DNA of 11,165 bases from DATDPY01 sp964395765 (GTDB taxonomy: Bacteria; Bacteroidota; Bacteroidia; Cytophagales; Cyclobacteriaceae): contig CAYNCU010000143.1 of assembly GCA_964395765.1 (NCBI GenBank), forward strand, positions 1 to 11,165, read 5' to 3'. The notes under the pieces are model-generated. The model was given only the letters and a program-made list of their open reading frames with translations. It searched no databases and was not told the DNA's origin. The position numbers and the translations under genes are program-made. Position 1 is the stretch's first letter, and each line of letters begins with the position of its first letter. Positions 1 through 7,481 of this stretch are shown here, piece after piece.

Positions 1-99
1 AAAATTATTGATGACAGAAATCAAACCCCGATTTATGCGGTTTCTTCCCTCCAGGAACTGATCTTAACGCTAGATAACCTGATAAAAAAAATAACGTAG
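1..99 (+). CDS. C-terminal end of an unidentified protein (5' end outside window)
   Basis: An open frame runs from the first base of the window to a TAG at 97-99, giving the last 32 residues of a protein. The tail contains TPIYAVSSLQELI followed by an amphipathic helix and a lysine-rich end (LIKKIT). I do not recognise the family from so short a piece. It lies upstream of the aldo/keto reductase gene on the same strand, separated by 159 AT-rich bases, so it is probably a separate transcription unit. No hairpin plus T-tract follows the stop. The frame assignment rests only on uninterrupted coding and a plausible amphipathic C-terminus. Confidence 0.6.
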   Translation, partial: KIIDDRNQTPIYAVSSLQELILTLDNLIKKIT

Positions 100-258
100 T
101 AATATTTAACTTTTCATACCGGGAAAAAGAATATAGAAAACCCCCTTCAGACTATTACTTATTTCCAATTAATTTTATCTTAATAATTGTTATTTTTACC
201 CTATTAGGGCTTCAGAGATTTTTTCATATTTTAATTTTTTTACTTTAACCAGAATAAC

Positions 259-1443
259 ATGGATCGCAGAAATTTCATCAAAACCACGGCTCTGGGAACA
301 GCCGGTGCCTCTTTATTACCTTCCTTGAGGGTATCGGCACATTCAAAATCTGAGAAGGAAAATTTTATTTACCGCACGCTGGGCAAAACAGGAATAAAGA
401 TTCCTGTGATCAGCATGGGGGTCATGAGATCCGATAACCCGAACCTGGTAAAAGCCGCATTGGAGTCGGGAATTAAATACCTGGATACTGCCCATGGTTA
501 TCAGGGTGGTCGTAATGAAGAAATGCTCGGCGAAGTGCTCAAAGCTTATCCAAGAAATTCATTCATAATTTCAACCAAGATAAAAGGTCAGGGGATGGAT
601 CAAAGTACCGGTCTATTTTCGGGCAATGTTTCAACACAGGCTTTTATAGATGACTTTTATTTAAGCCTTAGGAGACTTCAGATGGATTATGTTGATATTG
701 TTTTTCTGCATGGCGTTTCAACCAGGGAAGCCGTAATGTTCGAACCATACAGGATTCTGATGGAACAGTTTAAAAGGGAAGGGGTCGCCAGGTTTGTCGG
801 AGTTTCAACCCATAAAAATGAACCGGAAGTTATACGGGCTGCCGCCGAAAGCGGATTTTATGATATTGTACTTACCGCCATAAATTTTCAACAGGATCAT
901 CTGGAAGATGTGAAATCTGCCATCCATGAAGCAGCGGATAAGGGCCTTGGAATTATCGGCATGAAAACACTGGCCGGCGGGTTCGCAGACAAAAAAAGGG
1001 AAAAACCCGTTGATGCCAAAGCCGCCATAAAATTTGTTTTACAAAACAAAGATGTTCACACGGTCATCCCGGGATTTACCACCTTCAGTGAATTAAATAC
1101 TACCTTATCGATTATGAATGATATTGAACTACACCGGGAGGAGATTGAACAAATTGATATGATGAAATCACAGGGAAGCATTTACTGCAACGGATGCATG
1201 GAATGCACGGAAAAATGCCGGAAAAAACTTCCTGTCCCTGAAATCATGCGATCTTATATGTATGCCTATGGATATAATCAAAAGCGGGAAGCACAGCATC
1301 TATTAAATTCACTGAAAGTAGCAGATAATCCATGTGCTGATTGCAGGGAATGCACGATTACATGTATGAAAAATTTTAACATTCGCGAAAAGATTTCGGA
1401 TATCGCCCGTATTAATAAGGTACCGACTGAGTTTCTGGTTTAA
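259..1443 (+). CDS. Tat-exported aldo/keto reductase with C-terminal di-[4Fe-4S] ferredoxin-like tail
   Basis: This is a 394-residue NAD(P)H-type aldo/keto reductase. Residues 1-30 form a twin-arginine signal (RRNFIK at 3-8, then a small-residue stretch), predicting export of a folded, cofactor-loaded protein. The barrel starts near residue 38 (YRTLGKTGIKIPVISMG). The family's catalytic tetrad is visible as Asp76 and Tyr81 (LDTAHGY), Lys107 (ISTKI) and His151 (FLHG). The C-terminus carries two CxxCxxCxxxC clusters, Cys310/313/316/320 and Cys359/362/365/369, the arrangement expected for two 4Fe-4S centres. The first is not followed directly by the classic CP; the spacing still fits iron-sulfur-containing reductases of this superfamily. 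The ATG at 259 is chosen because it keeps the signal intact; no clear Shine-Dalgarno precedes it. The DUF6599 gene follows after 16 bp, suggesting an operon. The substrate is unknown, and electron transfer between clusters and barrel is inference. Confidence 0.88.
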   Translation: MDRRNFIKTTALGTAGASLLPSLRVSAHSKSEKENFIYRTLGKTGIKIPVISMGVMRSDNPNLVKAALESGIKYLDTAHGYQGGRNEEMLGEVLKAYPRNSFIISTKIKGQGMDQSTGLFSGNVSTQAFIDDFYLSLRRLQMDYVDIVFLHGVSTREAVMFEPYRILMEQFKREGVARFVGVSTHKNEPEVIRAAAESGFYDIVLTAINFQQDHLEDVKSAIHEAADKGLGIIGMKTLAGGFADKKREKPVDAKAAIKFVLQNKDVHTVIPGFTTFSELNTTLSIMNDIELHREEIEQIDMMKSQGSIYCNGCMECTEKCRKKLPVPEIMRSYMYAYGYNQKREAQHLLNSLKVADNPCADCRECTITCMKNFNIREKISDIARINKVPTEFLV

Positions 1444-1459
1444 ATTAAGCAGATAGAGC

Positions 1460-2320
1460 ATGCAAAATTTTTTAATTTTCACAAGATATTTATTTATCTC
1501 TCTTTTATTATTCTGCCGGCAGGGAAAAGCACAGGATATTTATTTCCCGGAATTATCAGGCTGGAAATTGTCCCCTGAAATTCTCCATTATACCCAATCG
1601 GATCTTTTCAATTATATCGATGGAGCTGCGGATAATTTTATCAGCTATGGGTTTGAGAATCTGTCTGTCGGGGAATATCAGAAAGACAGTTTGGGGATTA
1701 AGGCAGAAATTTATTGTCATTCGGATACTGAAAATGGCTTCGGAATTTATTCTTCAGAAAGATTTCCGGATTACAATTTCATGAAAATTGGTGGACAGGC
1801 CTATACCTCACAGGATATTCTGAATATGACCTGCGGGAAATATTACGTTAAGTTATTTGCCGAAACAAAATCCCCTGAAGAAAATAAAACACTCATCCTC
1901 CTGGCTCATGAACTCGCAGGGCAGCTTGATAAAAATGCAGAATTACCCGTTATGCTGGGATATTTTCCACCTGATAATAAGGTGAATAACAGCGAACAAT
2001 ATATCAATCAGGGATTTCTCGGATATGAGTTTTTATCCGGAGCTTTTACGGCAAGTTATAAAGATAACAGCAAGGATTTTAAACTTTTCATTATAGAAAA
2101 TTCCTCCGTTGATGAGGCGCGAAAAATGCTGCAATCCTTTTTATCCTTTAATAATCAGATTGATGAAATGGTACCGGGTAAGTTAATATTGATCCATGAT
2201 AAATATAACGGAGATGTACAGGTCATGTTAGATGGTCGCTATATTCTGGGCTGCCTGGACCTTAAGCAAAACGATTTGGCCGACAAATATTTAAGAGAGA
2301 TATTGGCAGTAATTAAGTAA
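1460..2320 (+). CDS. Secreted DUF6599 family protein
   Basis: This 286-residue protein has an N-terminal signal peptide (hydrophobic LFISLLLF, likely cleavage after GKA near residue 24), so it should act in the periplasm or at the surface. The mature part opens with an aromatic-rich segment and the motif SDLFNYIDGAADNFISYGF at about 47-65, followed by a beta-rich body. I recognise the LF-YI-GAA---SYGF pattern as that of DUF6599, a family without an established function. The Cys before the cleavage region (LLFC) does not make a good lipobox, so signal peptidase I processing is more likely. It lies 16 bp after the Tat-dependent reductase, so the two are probably co-transcribed and both exported. 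Its stop lies 9 bp from the stop of the convergent arginine deiminase gene. The family call is from memory of the motif and has not been searched. Confidence 0.72.
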   Translation: MQNFLIFTRYLFISLLLFCRQGKAQDIYFPELSGWKLSPEILHYTQSDLFNYIDGAADNFISYGFENLSVGEYQKDSLGIKAEIYCHSDTENGFGIYSSERFPDYNFMKIGGQAYTSQDILNMTCGKYYVKLFAETKSPEENKTLILLAHELAGQLDKNAELPVMLGYFPPDNKVNNSEQYINQGFLGYEFLSGAFTASYKDNSKDFKLFIIENSSVDEARKMLQSFLSFNNQIDEMVPGKLILIHDKYNGDVQVMLDGRYILGCLDLKQNDLADKYLREILAVIK

Positions 2321-2329
2321 GAATTTTTT

Positions 2330-3547
2330 TTAAATCATATCTCTTTCAACGGGTAATGCCATACAGCGTGGGCCTCCTAGTCCTCTGGAAAGTTCAGAAG
2401 ATCTGATCTCAAGCACCTCAACGCCCCTGTCTCTTAATGCCCTGTTGGTGATTTTATTCCTATCGTATGAAATTACCCTGCGCGGACCAATGGCAAAAAC
2501 ATTAGCACCGTCGTACCATTGTTCACGCGAGGCCACTTCAGGAAAACCGTAGCCGGTTTCAACAATTTCCAGGTTACTGATTTCTTTTTTCAGGATGGCT
2601 ATCAGGGATTCATTTAATTGTTCTTTCTTTAAACCGGCAGATGTTTTGTTACCCGGGTCATAATGATAAACCGAAGTTTCTGCGATCGAATTCATGGCTT
2701 CGGAATAGGTAAGAACGAGATTCTCATCGATAAGGGAAAATACGGTATCCAGATGCATATAATTCCGCCTTTTAGGCAGTTTTACCTCATACACTCTTTC
2801 AACCGGACCCTCTTTCAGAACCGTTTCAGCTACTTCCTGAATAGCGGCCGACTCAGTCCTTTCAGAACAACCGATAACAAGGACTTTTTGGGAAACAACA
2901 AGAACATCACCACCTTCAATGGTGGGCACATTACCACTTCGGTTTTTCGCCGGAAATACCTGGTGATAGGCTTCCTTAAATTCAGGATGGTTTTCAAATA
3001 TGGTTTTAATCAATGCGGATTCTATCTGCCGGCCGGAATATTTCATGTTACTATTAATTACCCCGGACTGTACCACCGCCGACGGATCCCGCATGAAGTA
3101 GAAATTCGGGCTTGGAGGAATTAAATAGTCGTTTTCCCCGAATGAATTAAAAATGGGGCTTTTTGATTTCTTTTTAAGGTCATAAACCGTAAGCCCGGCG
3201 ATGATAAGGTTTACGGCTTCGGCAGTGGAATATTTTGAAATAATTTCATCTCTGATCTCGCGGTTGGTATCTTTCCGGATTACCTTATCAAGCAGTAAAC
3301 TACGTTGATTAACATCCCTGAGTATTTCAAGCAAGAGTTGCCGTACCGGATAAATTTTCGCCTCTGATGAATCTTTGATTAGATTAACATATTCATCATG
3401 TTCCTTTTGCATTGCTTCAAGGTAAGGCACGTCTTCAAAAAGCAGCTCACTTGTATTTTCGGGGGTTAATCTTTCGATTTCCCTGCCCGGACGGAGCATA
3501 AGAACTTTTTTTAAAGTGCCGTACTCGGAATGAAGCTTGAGTTTCAT
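2330..3547 (-). CDS. arcA: Arginine deiminase
   Basis: This 405-residue protein should hydrolyse L-arginine to citrulline and ammonia in the cytoplasm. The active site of arginine deiminases is complete and nearly at the family's usual numbering: Asp154 in FMRDP, Glu211 in EGGD, His265 and Asp267 in MHLDT, and nucleophile Cys395 in GGPRCMALP. The REQWYDGANVFAIGP segment (341-355) and the N-terminal SEYGTLKKVLMLRPG are also typical. The start is the ATG at 3547; no Shine-Dalgarno is visible, as is common in Bacteroidota. No ornithine carbamoyltransferase, carbamate kinase or arginine/ornithine antiporter gene is adjacent, so the usual ATP-yielding pathway is not clustered here. Upstream lie 260 bp holding a structured repeat. 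Agmatine deiminase is a less likely alternative because the full arginine-deiminase motif set is present. Confidence 0.93.
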   Translation of the reverse strand: MKLKLHSEYGTLKKVLMLRPGREIERLTPENTSELLFEDVPYLEAMQKEHDEYVNLIKDSSEAKIYPVRQLLLEILRDVNQRSLLLDKVIRKDTNREIRDEIISKYSTAEAVNLIIAGLTVYDLKKKSKSPIFNSFGENDYLIPPSPNFYFMRDPSAVVQSGVINSNMKYSGRQIESALIKTIFENHPEFKEAYHQVFPAKNRSGNVPTIEGGDVLVVSQKVLVIGCSERTESAAIQEVAETVLKEGPVERVYEVKLPKRRNYMHLDTVFSLIDENLVLTYSEAMNSIAETSVYHYDPGNKTSAGLKKEQLNESLIAILKKEISNLEIVETGYGFPEVASREQWYDGANVFAIGPRRVISYDRNKITNRALRDRGVEVLEIRSSELSRGLGGPRCMALPVERDMI

Positions 3548-3611
3548 ATTGGGATATAATGTTTACCTATTGAAATTTACGTTGCCAGTATTAATAAGAT
3601 TACATTTTCAG

Positions 3612-3731
3612 AAATTTAATCCGCCTTTGCGTACCGCTTCGGCGGACGAGAAGGCTTTGGAATAATTTTCCGAAGCTCTGCTCCGGAAATTTTGGTCCAG
3701 GTCTTGCCCTGGGGTTAAATACCTTTTATTT
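3612..3731 (+). repeat. 120-bp structured intergenic repeat, copy A
   Basis: This segment aligns without gaps to 10051-10170 with 15 mismatches by hand count (105/120 identical). It contains three inverted repeats: TCCGCC (3620-3625) with GGCGGA (3641-3646); CCGAAGC (3669-3675) with GCTCCGG (3679-3685), one mismatch; and CCAGGTC (3697-3703) with GCCCTGG (3706-3712), one mismatch. The ends are loosely inverted (TTTAATCC near 3615, GGTTAAA near 3713). It fills much of the 260-bp gap between msrC (stop at 3808) and the arginine deiminase start (3547), both on the minus strand, so it is antisense to flanking transcription. No protein-coding content is evident. A REP/MITE-like dispersed element is the best guess. 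Confidence 0.85.
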
Positions 3732-3807
3732 ATTTTAAAATCAGGTTGATTGCTATATACTTACTCCTTACCAAATTCAAATGCCTTCAGCAAATTACAA
3801 AAGAATC

Positions 3808-4308
3808 TTATTTATTATTTTGATTCAACCATACTGGCTCAAGGATTATCGATAATCGCTGAAGATAATGGAGATCAACCGAATCGAAATTATTTAAAAA
3901 TTCACTATCAATATCCAGGACGCCCACCACTTTATCATCCAATTTTAAAGGTACCACTATTTCAGATTTTGAACTGGCATTACACGAAATATGACCCGGA
4001 AACAAATTTACATCAGGAACAATTAAGGCTTCTCCGGTCTTCATTACGGTTCCGCACACGCCCTTGCCTTCTTCGATCCTTGTACAGGCTATAGGTCCCT
4101 GGAATGGTCCGAGAATTAATGCTTTGGATTTTACCAGATAAAAACCCACCCAAAAAAAATCCATTCCGTACTTTATAGCCGCCGCAACATTGGCCAGGTT
4201 GGCAACCAGGTCACTTTCACCGGTAATCAATGCTTCAATCTGGGGCAAAAGTTCTTCATAACGTGTTTTTTTGTCCGAAGAAGGATTTATGATCAATTGC
4301 TCAGCCAT
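3808..4308 (-). CDS. msrC: Free methionine-(R)-sulfoxide reductase (GAF domain, fRMsr)
   Basis: This 166-residue single GAF-domain protein matches the fRMsr family, which reduces free L-methionine-(R)-sulfoxide with thioredoxin as electron donor. Diagnostic segments are FFWVGFYL (51-58), LGPFQGPIACTRI (66-78), GKGVCGT (81-87), VPDVNLFPGHISC (97-109), SEIVVPL and VGVLDIDSE. The three redox cysteines are all present at 75, 85 and 109, with the same 10- and 24-residue spacing as Cys84/94/118 of the E. coli enzyme. Length is normal for the family. The ATG at 4308 is one base after the ribD stop, implying co-transcription and probably coupled translation. The role is cytoplasmic repair of oxidised methionine. 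No terminator is evident after the stop; repeat copy A begins 76 bp downstream. Confidence 0.93.
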   Translation of the reverse strand: MAEQLIINPSSDKKTRYEELLPQIEALITGESDLVANLANVAAAIKYGMDFFWVGFYLVKSKALILGPFQGPIACTRIEEGKGVCGTVMKTGEALIVPDVNLFPGHISCNASSKSEIVVPLKLDDKVVGVLDIDSEFLNNFDSVDLHYLQRLSIILEPVWLNQNNK

Positions 4309-4309
4309 T

Positions 4310-5344
4310 TTAATTTTTTTCTACATGTTCATAAACCACGAATGTATCCCCGGTTAGGGTCTGTTTATCAAGTAATTTATGATCCTTAAGTACCGGGGCC
4401 GGAATGCCCTCTCTGAAAATGCTATCACCTATAAATATTCGCGCTTCATCCCATAATCCCAGTTGAATAAATTCATTTAATGTACCCGCACCTCCTTCAA
4501 CCATCAGGGAATGAATTCCGGAAGTAACAAGCTTTCGAAGCATATCCGGCATAAAATTTTCTGAATTGATTTTAATACGCTTTAAATTTTCTTCGTCAGA
4601 TTCTTCTTTGGTATTGAATATAAGGGTTGACTGTGAATGATCTGCAATATGAAGACCGGCAGGAAGTTCAAGTTTCCTGTCAATAATTATGCGGACAGGA
4701 TCTTTTCCCTTCCAACTCCTGACATTAAGAAACGGGTTATCATATTTAACCGTATTAAAACCCACGAGAACCGCATCTTCTTCCGATCTCCATTTATGAA
4801 CCAGTTGCCTTGAGTATTCATTGCTTATCCATTTAGAATCGAAATTTTTTCTCGCTATATAACCATCCAGCGTCTGGGCCCATTTTAAAATTATGTATGG
4901 CATACCGCTTTTTAAAGCCTTAAAGTAGCGTTTATTGCATTTCCGGGCTTCCTCTGCTAGCATTCCGGTGACCACCTGTGTACCGGCATTTTCAAGTTTT
5001 TTAATTCCTTCGCCGTTAACGGCGGGATTAGGATCAAGGCAAGCCACAAATACTTTACCGATCTTTTTACTTATGATCAGGTCGGCACAGGGAGGTGTCT
5101 TCCCGTAATGCGAGCACGGCTCGAGGGTGACATACATCTCACTTTCCCTGAGCACCTCATGGTTTCCTACCTGGTTAATAGCATTTACTTCTGCATGAGC
5201 TTCGCCATATTTCCGGTGCCATCCTTCCCCGATTATCATATGATCCCTAGTGATCACGCAGCCCACCATGGGATTTGGGCTTGCCCATCCCAGTCCCTGT
5301 GCCGCCAGTTCAATGGCCCTCAGCATATATGCTTCCCCATTCAT
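4310..5344 (-). CDS. ribD: Bifunctional riboflavin biosynthesis deaminase/reductase RibD
   Basis: This 344-residue fusion performs two steps of riboflavin synthesis: deamination of the diaminohydroxy-phosphoribosylaminopyrimidine and NADPH-dependent reduction of the resulting ribosylamino-uracil. The N-terminal deaminase domain (about 1-145) has the zinc site His50/Glu52 in HAE and Cys77/Cys86 in EPCSHYGKTPPC, preceded by SPNPMVGCV. The reductase domain (about 148-340) shows ILKWAQTLDGYIA, SKWISN, VGFNTVKYDNP and the nucleotide-binding MVEGGAGTLN (281-290). Length is somewhat shorter than the E. coli enzyme (about 367) but both domains look complete. msrC follows after one base. The gene diverges from prmC across an 82-bp region with a good minus-strand promoter candidate. 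No other rib gene is in the window and no FMN riboswitch is visible upstream. Confidence 0.95.
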   Translation of the reverse strand: MNGEAYMLRAIELAAQGLGWASPNPMVGCVITRDHMIIGEGWHRKYGEAHAEVNAINQVGNHEVLRESEMYVTLEPCSHYGKTPPCADLIISKKIGKVFVACLDPNPAVNGEGIKKLENAGTQVVTGMLAEEARKCNKRYFKALKSGMPYIILKWAQTLDGYIARKNFDSKWISNEYSRQLVHKWRSEEDAVLVGFNTVKYDNPFLNVRSWKGKDPVRIIIDRKLELPAGLHIADHSQSTLIFNTKEESDEENLKRIKINSENFMPDMLRKLVTSGIHSLMVEGGAGTLNEFIQLGLWDEARIFIGDSIFREGIPAPVLKDHKLLDKQTLTGDTFVVYEHVEKN

Positions 5345-5372
5345 AAAATCCGGATTAAGAGGCTATGGTTGT

Positions 5373-5407
5373 CAAAACTAAATTGTTTATTGTATCTTAA
5401 AAACAAA
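5373..5407 (-). promoter_or_regulatory. Candidate Bacteroidota-type promoter for ribD-msrC
   Basis: Read on the minus strand, TAGTTTTG (5380-5373) matches the Bacteroidota -7 consensus TAnnTTTG exactly. A TTTG (5407-5404) lies 23 bases upstream, near the expected -33 position. This would start transcription shortly before the ribD ATG at 5344, leaving a short leader. The match is by motif only; the spacing is slightly longer than usual. Confidence 0.5.
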
Positions 5408-5426
5408 TTTTACCTCATTTTTAATA

Positions 5427-6281
5427 ATGGAAACCATAGGGCCGGGAAAACTGTTGACCGCTCTTACTGAATGGATAGAACCTGTTTATGACAAAACGGA
5501 GGCAAGGTCCATTGCGCATATAGTGCTTGAAAAAAAATTTGGCCTGACGGTAAGGGAAATGGCGAAAGGGAATCCCTTTCCTGTAACCGCGAATGATATC
5601 AACGAATTGAACGGGATTCTCAAACGGCTTTTAAATCACGAACCGGTTCAATATATTCTCGGGGAGGCATTTTTTTTTGACCGCTGGTTTTACGTTAATT
5701 CATCCGTGCTTATTCCACGATCCGAAACAGAAGAATTATGCGATCTGGTTATTAAAGAAAACAAAGATAAAAATTATAAAGTACTTGACCTGGGAACCGG
5801 AAGCGGTTGTATTGCCGTTATAATGGCTGTTCATTTGAATTCACCGGAAGTGCATGCATGGGATATTAGCGCCGAAGCAATTCAGATTGCCAGGAAAAAT
5901 GCGGAACGGTCAGCAGTAAAAATAAATTTCAATACCGCCGATATCCTTCAACCATTAAAAAGCAGTGAAAAATTTCATATTATCGTTTGTAATCCGCCCT
6001 ATGTTACCCGTGAGGAAGCCAGCCTGATGAGAAAAAATGTCCTCGATTTTGAACCCGGGAATGCAGTTTTCGTAGATGACGATCCTTTAAAATTTTATAA
6101 ATCAATTCTTTCTAACAAGGAAAAATTAAGCATGGAAGGCGGTAAATTTTATTTTGAGATCAATGAATCGGCAGGGGTTATGATACGGGAACTCCTGGAA
6201 AAACATGGAATGAAGGAGATAAGAATCCTTAAAGATATTCATGGCAAAAACAGGTTTGCAACGGGCCTGTTTAACCCATGA
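5427..6281 (+). CDS. prmC: Peptide chain release factor N5-glutamine methyltransferase PrmC (HemK)
   Basis: This 284-residue SAM-dependent methyltransferase modifies the glutamine of the GGQ motif in release factors RF1/RF2. It has the family's N-terminal helical domain (1-85, ending in HEPVQYILGEAFFF), the linker IPRSETEEL (96-104), the SAM-binding loop VLDLGTGSGCIA (119-130) with Asp146 in the following acidic strand (AWDIS), and the catalytic NPPY at 189-192. The C-terminus (GKNRFATG) is typical. The ATG at 5427 lies in an AT-rich context without a Shine-Dalgarno sequence. The gene is divergent from ribD (82 bp apart) and convergent with the nucleoid-associated protein gene. No clean terminator separates that convergent pair. 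Confidence 0.95.
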   Translation: METIGPGKLLTALTEWIEPVYDKTEARSIAHIVLEKKFGLTVREMAKGNPFPVTANDINELNGILKRLLNHEPVQYILGEAFFFDRWFYVNSSVLIPRSETEELCDLVIKENKDKNYKVLDLGTGSGCIAVIMAVHLNSPEVHAWDISAEAIQIARKNAERSAVKINFNTADILQPLKSSEKFHIIVCNPPYVTREEASLMRKNVLDFEPGNAVFVDDDPLKFYKSILSNKEKLSMEGGKFYFEINESAGVMIRELLEKHGMKEIRILKDIHGKNRFATGLFNP

Positions 6282-6357
6282 ATCAATAGCAAAACGCATA
6301 TTTATAACATGTGATTGGGATGGTCGGCATAACCATCAAATAATAAGTAATGACAGG

Positions 6358-7392
6358 TCACGATTCTTCTGAAAAAAATATTTTATAAAAATGCATTCCT
6401 TTTTCTTCGTCGAAACCCCGGGTAATATTCGCCCGGTTGCCATGTACATATATATGAAAATCCCTGTCCAGCTTGATAACGCTCCGTATGAATTTTTTCG
6501 GGTTTTTAATAACCTGTTGTTCAATATCATATTCGTCCTCGATCTCTACATCATATTCATCCCTGTATTGTTTACGGAAACGGTCAAATGAATTTCTTAT
6601 TTCTTTTTCAGGGAATAGATTAGCCTCAAAATCATCAATATTGAATTTCTCATTTTCTTTCATATAATTGACGGAATTGTTCAGCCGGTCCACCTTATCC
6701 AGTGAATCCATTGCGCTTTCCGAGTCATCAAGAAATGCTTTCAGAACTTTAAACTCATTATTGGTATTATAATAGGATGATTTAACTGGCTTAACCTGCA
6801 GGAATTTATCCGTCCAGTATTCGGCAGGGTCCTGGATATTGATATTGTCGATGATCATGATATCATAACCTTTTTCCTGAAAACGGTTAAATATAAGGCA
6901 TCCTTTATCGATTTTTTTAATATTAAAACCCTCATGCAGGGAGATCTGGAAACCCTGATCTTTACGTCGTACCGTAAGAAATTCCTCTTTCAATTCTGTT
7001 TTAAAGATCCCAAAGGCATCGGTAATCTCACCCTGGTATTCAACGTTTTTGAAATAAACGACCCAGCATTCGCCGTTCTTGATCCAGTGATGGGTGGATA
7101 CTTCATGTAATTGCCTGGCAATTTCCAATGATTTTTCATGGAGCATATGCGGATCCTTAAAAATATCAACACAGATCTTCGCCAAGGGATTTGTCCCGGG
7201 TGAAGAAAAGCAGAAAGTCAGGCGATCCTTAAAATTGTTGAGAAAAAATTTCAATAACCTGTCCTGAACTTTTTCGTCGTTAAGTTCCTGGGGATATTTT
7301 GAAAGAATAATGGGTTCACCCAATGAGCGGTTTCCAACCCAGTGCACCGAAAGAGCTTCAATTCCTGCCTCCTGAAAGGATAATAATGACAT
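6358..7392 (-). CDS. Nucleoid-associated protein, NdpA/YejK family (37-kDa)
   Basis: This 344-residue protein resembles the 37-kDa nucleoid-associated family, in the form usual in Bacteroidota. Signatures are the N-terminal GIEALSVHWVGNRSLGEPIILSK arrangement (10-32), the central DIMIIDNINI segment followed by the W-T-KFL-V region, and the C-terminal HIYVHGNRANITRGFDEEKGMHFYKIFF-like end (key FHIYVHGNR at 312-320). It should be cytoplasmic and associate with DNA; the molecular role of the family is not well defined. An acidic stretch (DEYDVEIEDEYDIE) precedes the C-terminal domain. The ATG at 7392 is overlapped by an 8-bp-arm palindrome. The C2-like gene lies 89 bp upstream on the same strand. 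The family call is from motif recognition only. Confidence 0.8.
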   Translation of the reverse strand: MSLLSFQEAGIEALSVHWVGNRSLGEPIILSKYPQELNDEKVQDRLLKFFLNNFKDRLTFCFSSPGTNPLAKICVDIFKDPHMLHEKSLEIARQLHEVSTHHWIKNGECWVVYFKNVEYQGEITDAFGIFKTELKEEFLTVRRKDQGFQISLHEGFNIKKIDKGCLIFNRFQEKGYDIMIIDNINIQDPAEYWTDKFLQVKPVKSSYYNTNNEFKVLKAFLDDSESAMDSLDKVDRLNNSVNYMKENEKFNIDDFEANLFPEKEIRNSFDRFRKQYRDEYDVEIEDEYDIEQQVIKNPKKFIRSVIKLDRDFHIYVHGNRANITRGFDEEKGMHFYKIFFSEES

Positions 7393-7409
7393 ATAAAATG
7401 GATTTTATA
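7392..7409. repeat. Short palindrome abutting the ndpA-like start codon
   Basis: TATAAAAT (7392-7399) and ATTTTATA (7402-7409) are perfect inverted arms separated by GG. The palindrome includes the first base of the minus-strand ATG at 7392-7390. It could be an operator or a translation-limiting hairpin, but in AT-rich DNA such symmetry can be chance. Confidence 0.35.
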
Positions 7410-7481
7410 GTTGAATAATATTAATACAATTAATTTATGATTTAACCGGAAAGTATTCGTAGATATTACTAAATAATGATA

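Noticed and set aside
199..209. CCCTA/TAGGG palindrome upstream of the aldo/keto reductase
   Set aside because: Arms of 5 bp around one base, about 50 bp before the ATG; expected by chance and not supported by other signals.
2321..2331. T-tract between the convergent DUF6599 and arginine deiminase genes as a terminator
   Set aside because: Eight T follow the DUF6599 stop but no convincing hairpin precedes them.
2663..3124. 153-codon plus-strand open frame inside the arginine deiminase gene
   Set aside because: It is antisense to a gene with a complete active site, has low-complexity-like composition with no recognisable motif, and is a shadow of the coding strand.
3572..3579. TAAATTTC on the minus strand upstream of the arginine deiminase gene as a -7 box
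   Set aside because: The last consensus base is wrong (C instead of G) and no TTTG is at the -33 position; too weak to list as a promoter.
3750..4094. 114-codon plus-strand open frame overlapping the end of msrC
   Set aside because: It starts at a non-ATG codon and is mostly antisense to a confidently identified enzyme; no family features.
5108..5470. 120-codon plus-strand open frame across the ribD start and into prmC
   Set aside because: It overlaps the conserved zinc-site region of ribD in antisense and the prmC start in another frame; no motif.
6319..6337. GATGGT/ACCATC hairpin between prmC and the ndpA-like gene, considered as a bidirectional terminator
   Set aside because: The stem is only 6 bp with a 7-base loop and there is no T-tract on either side.
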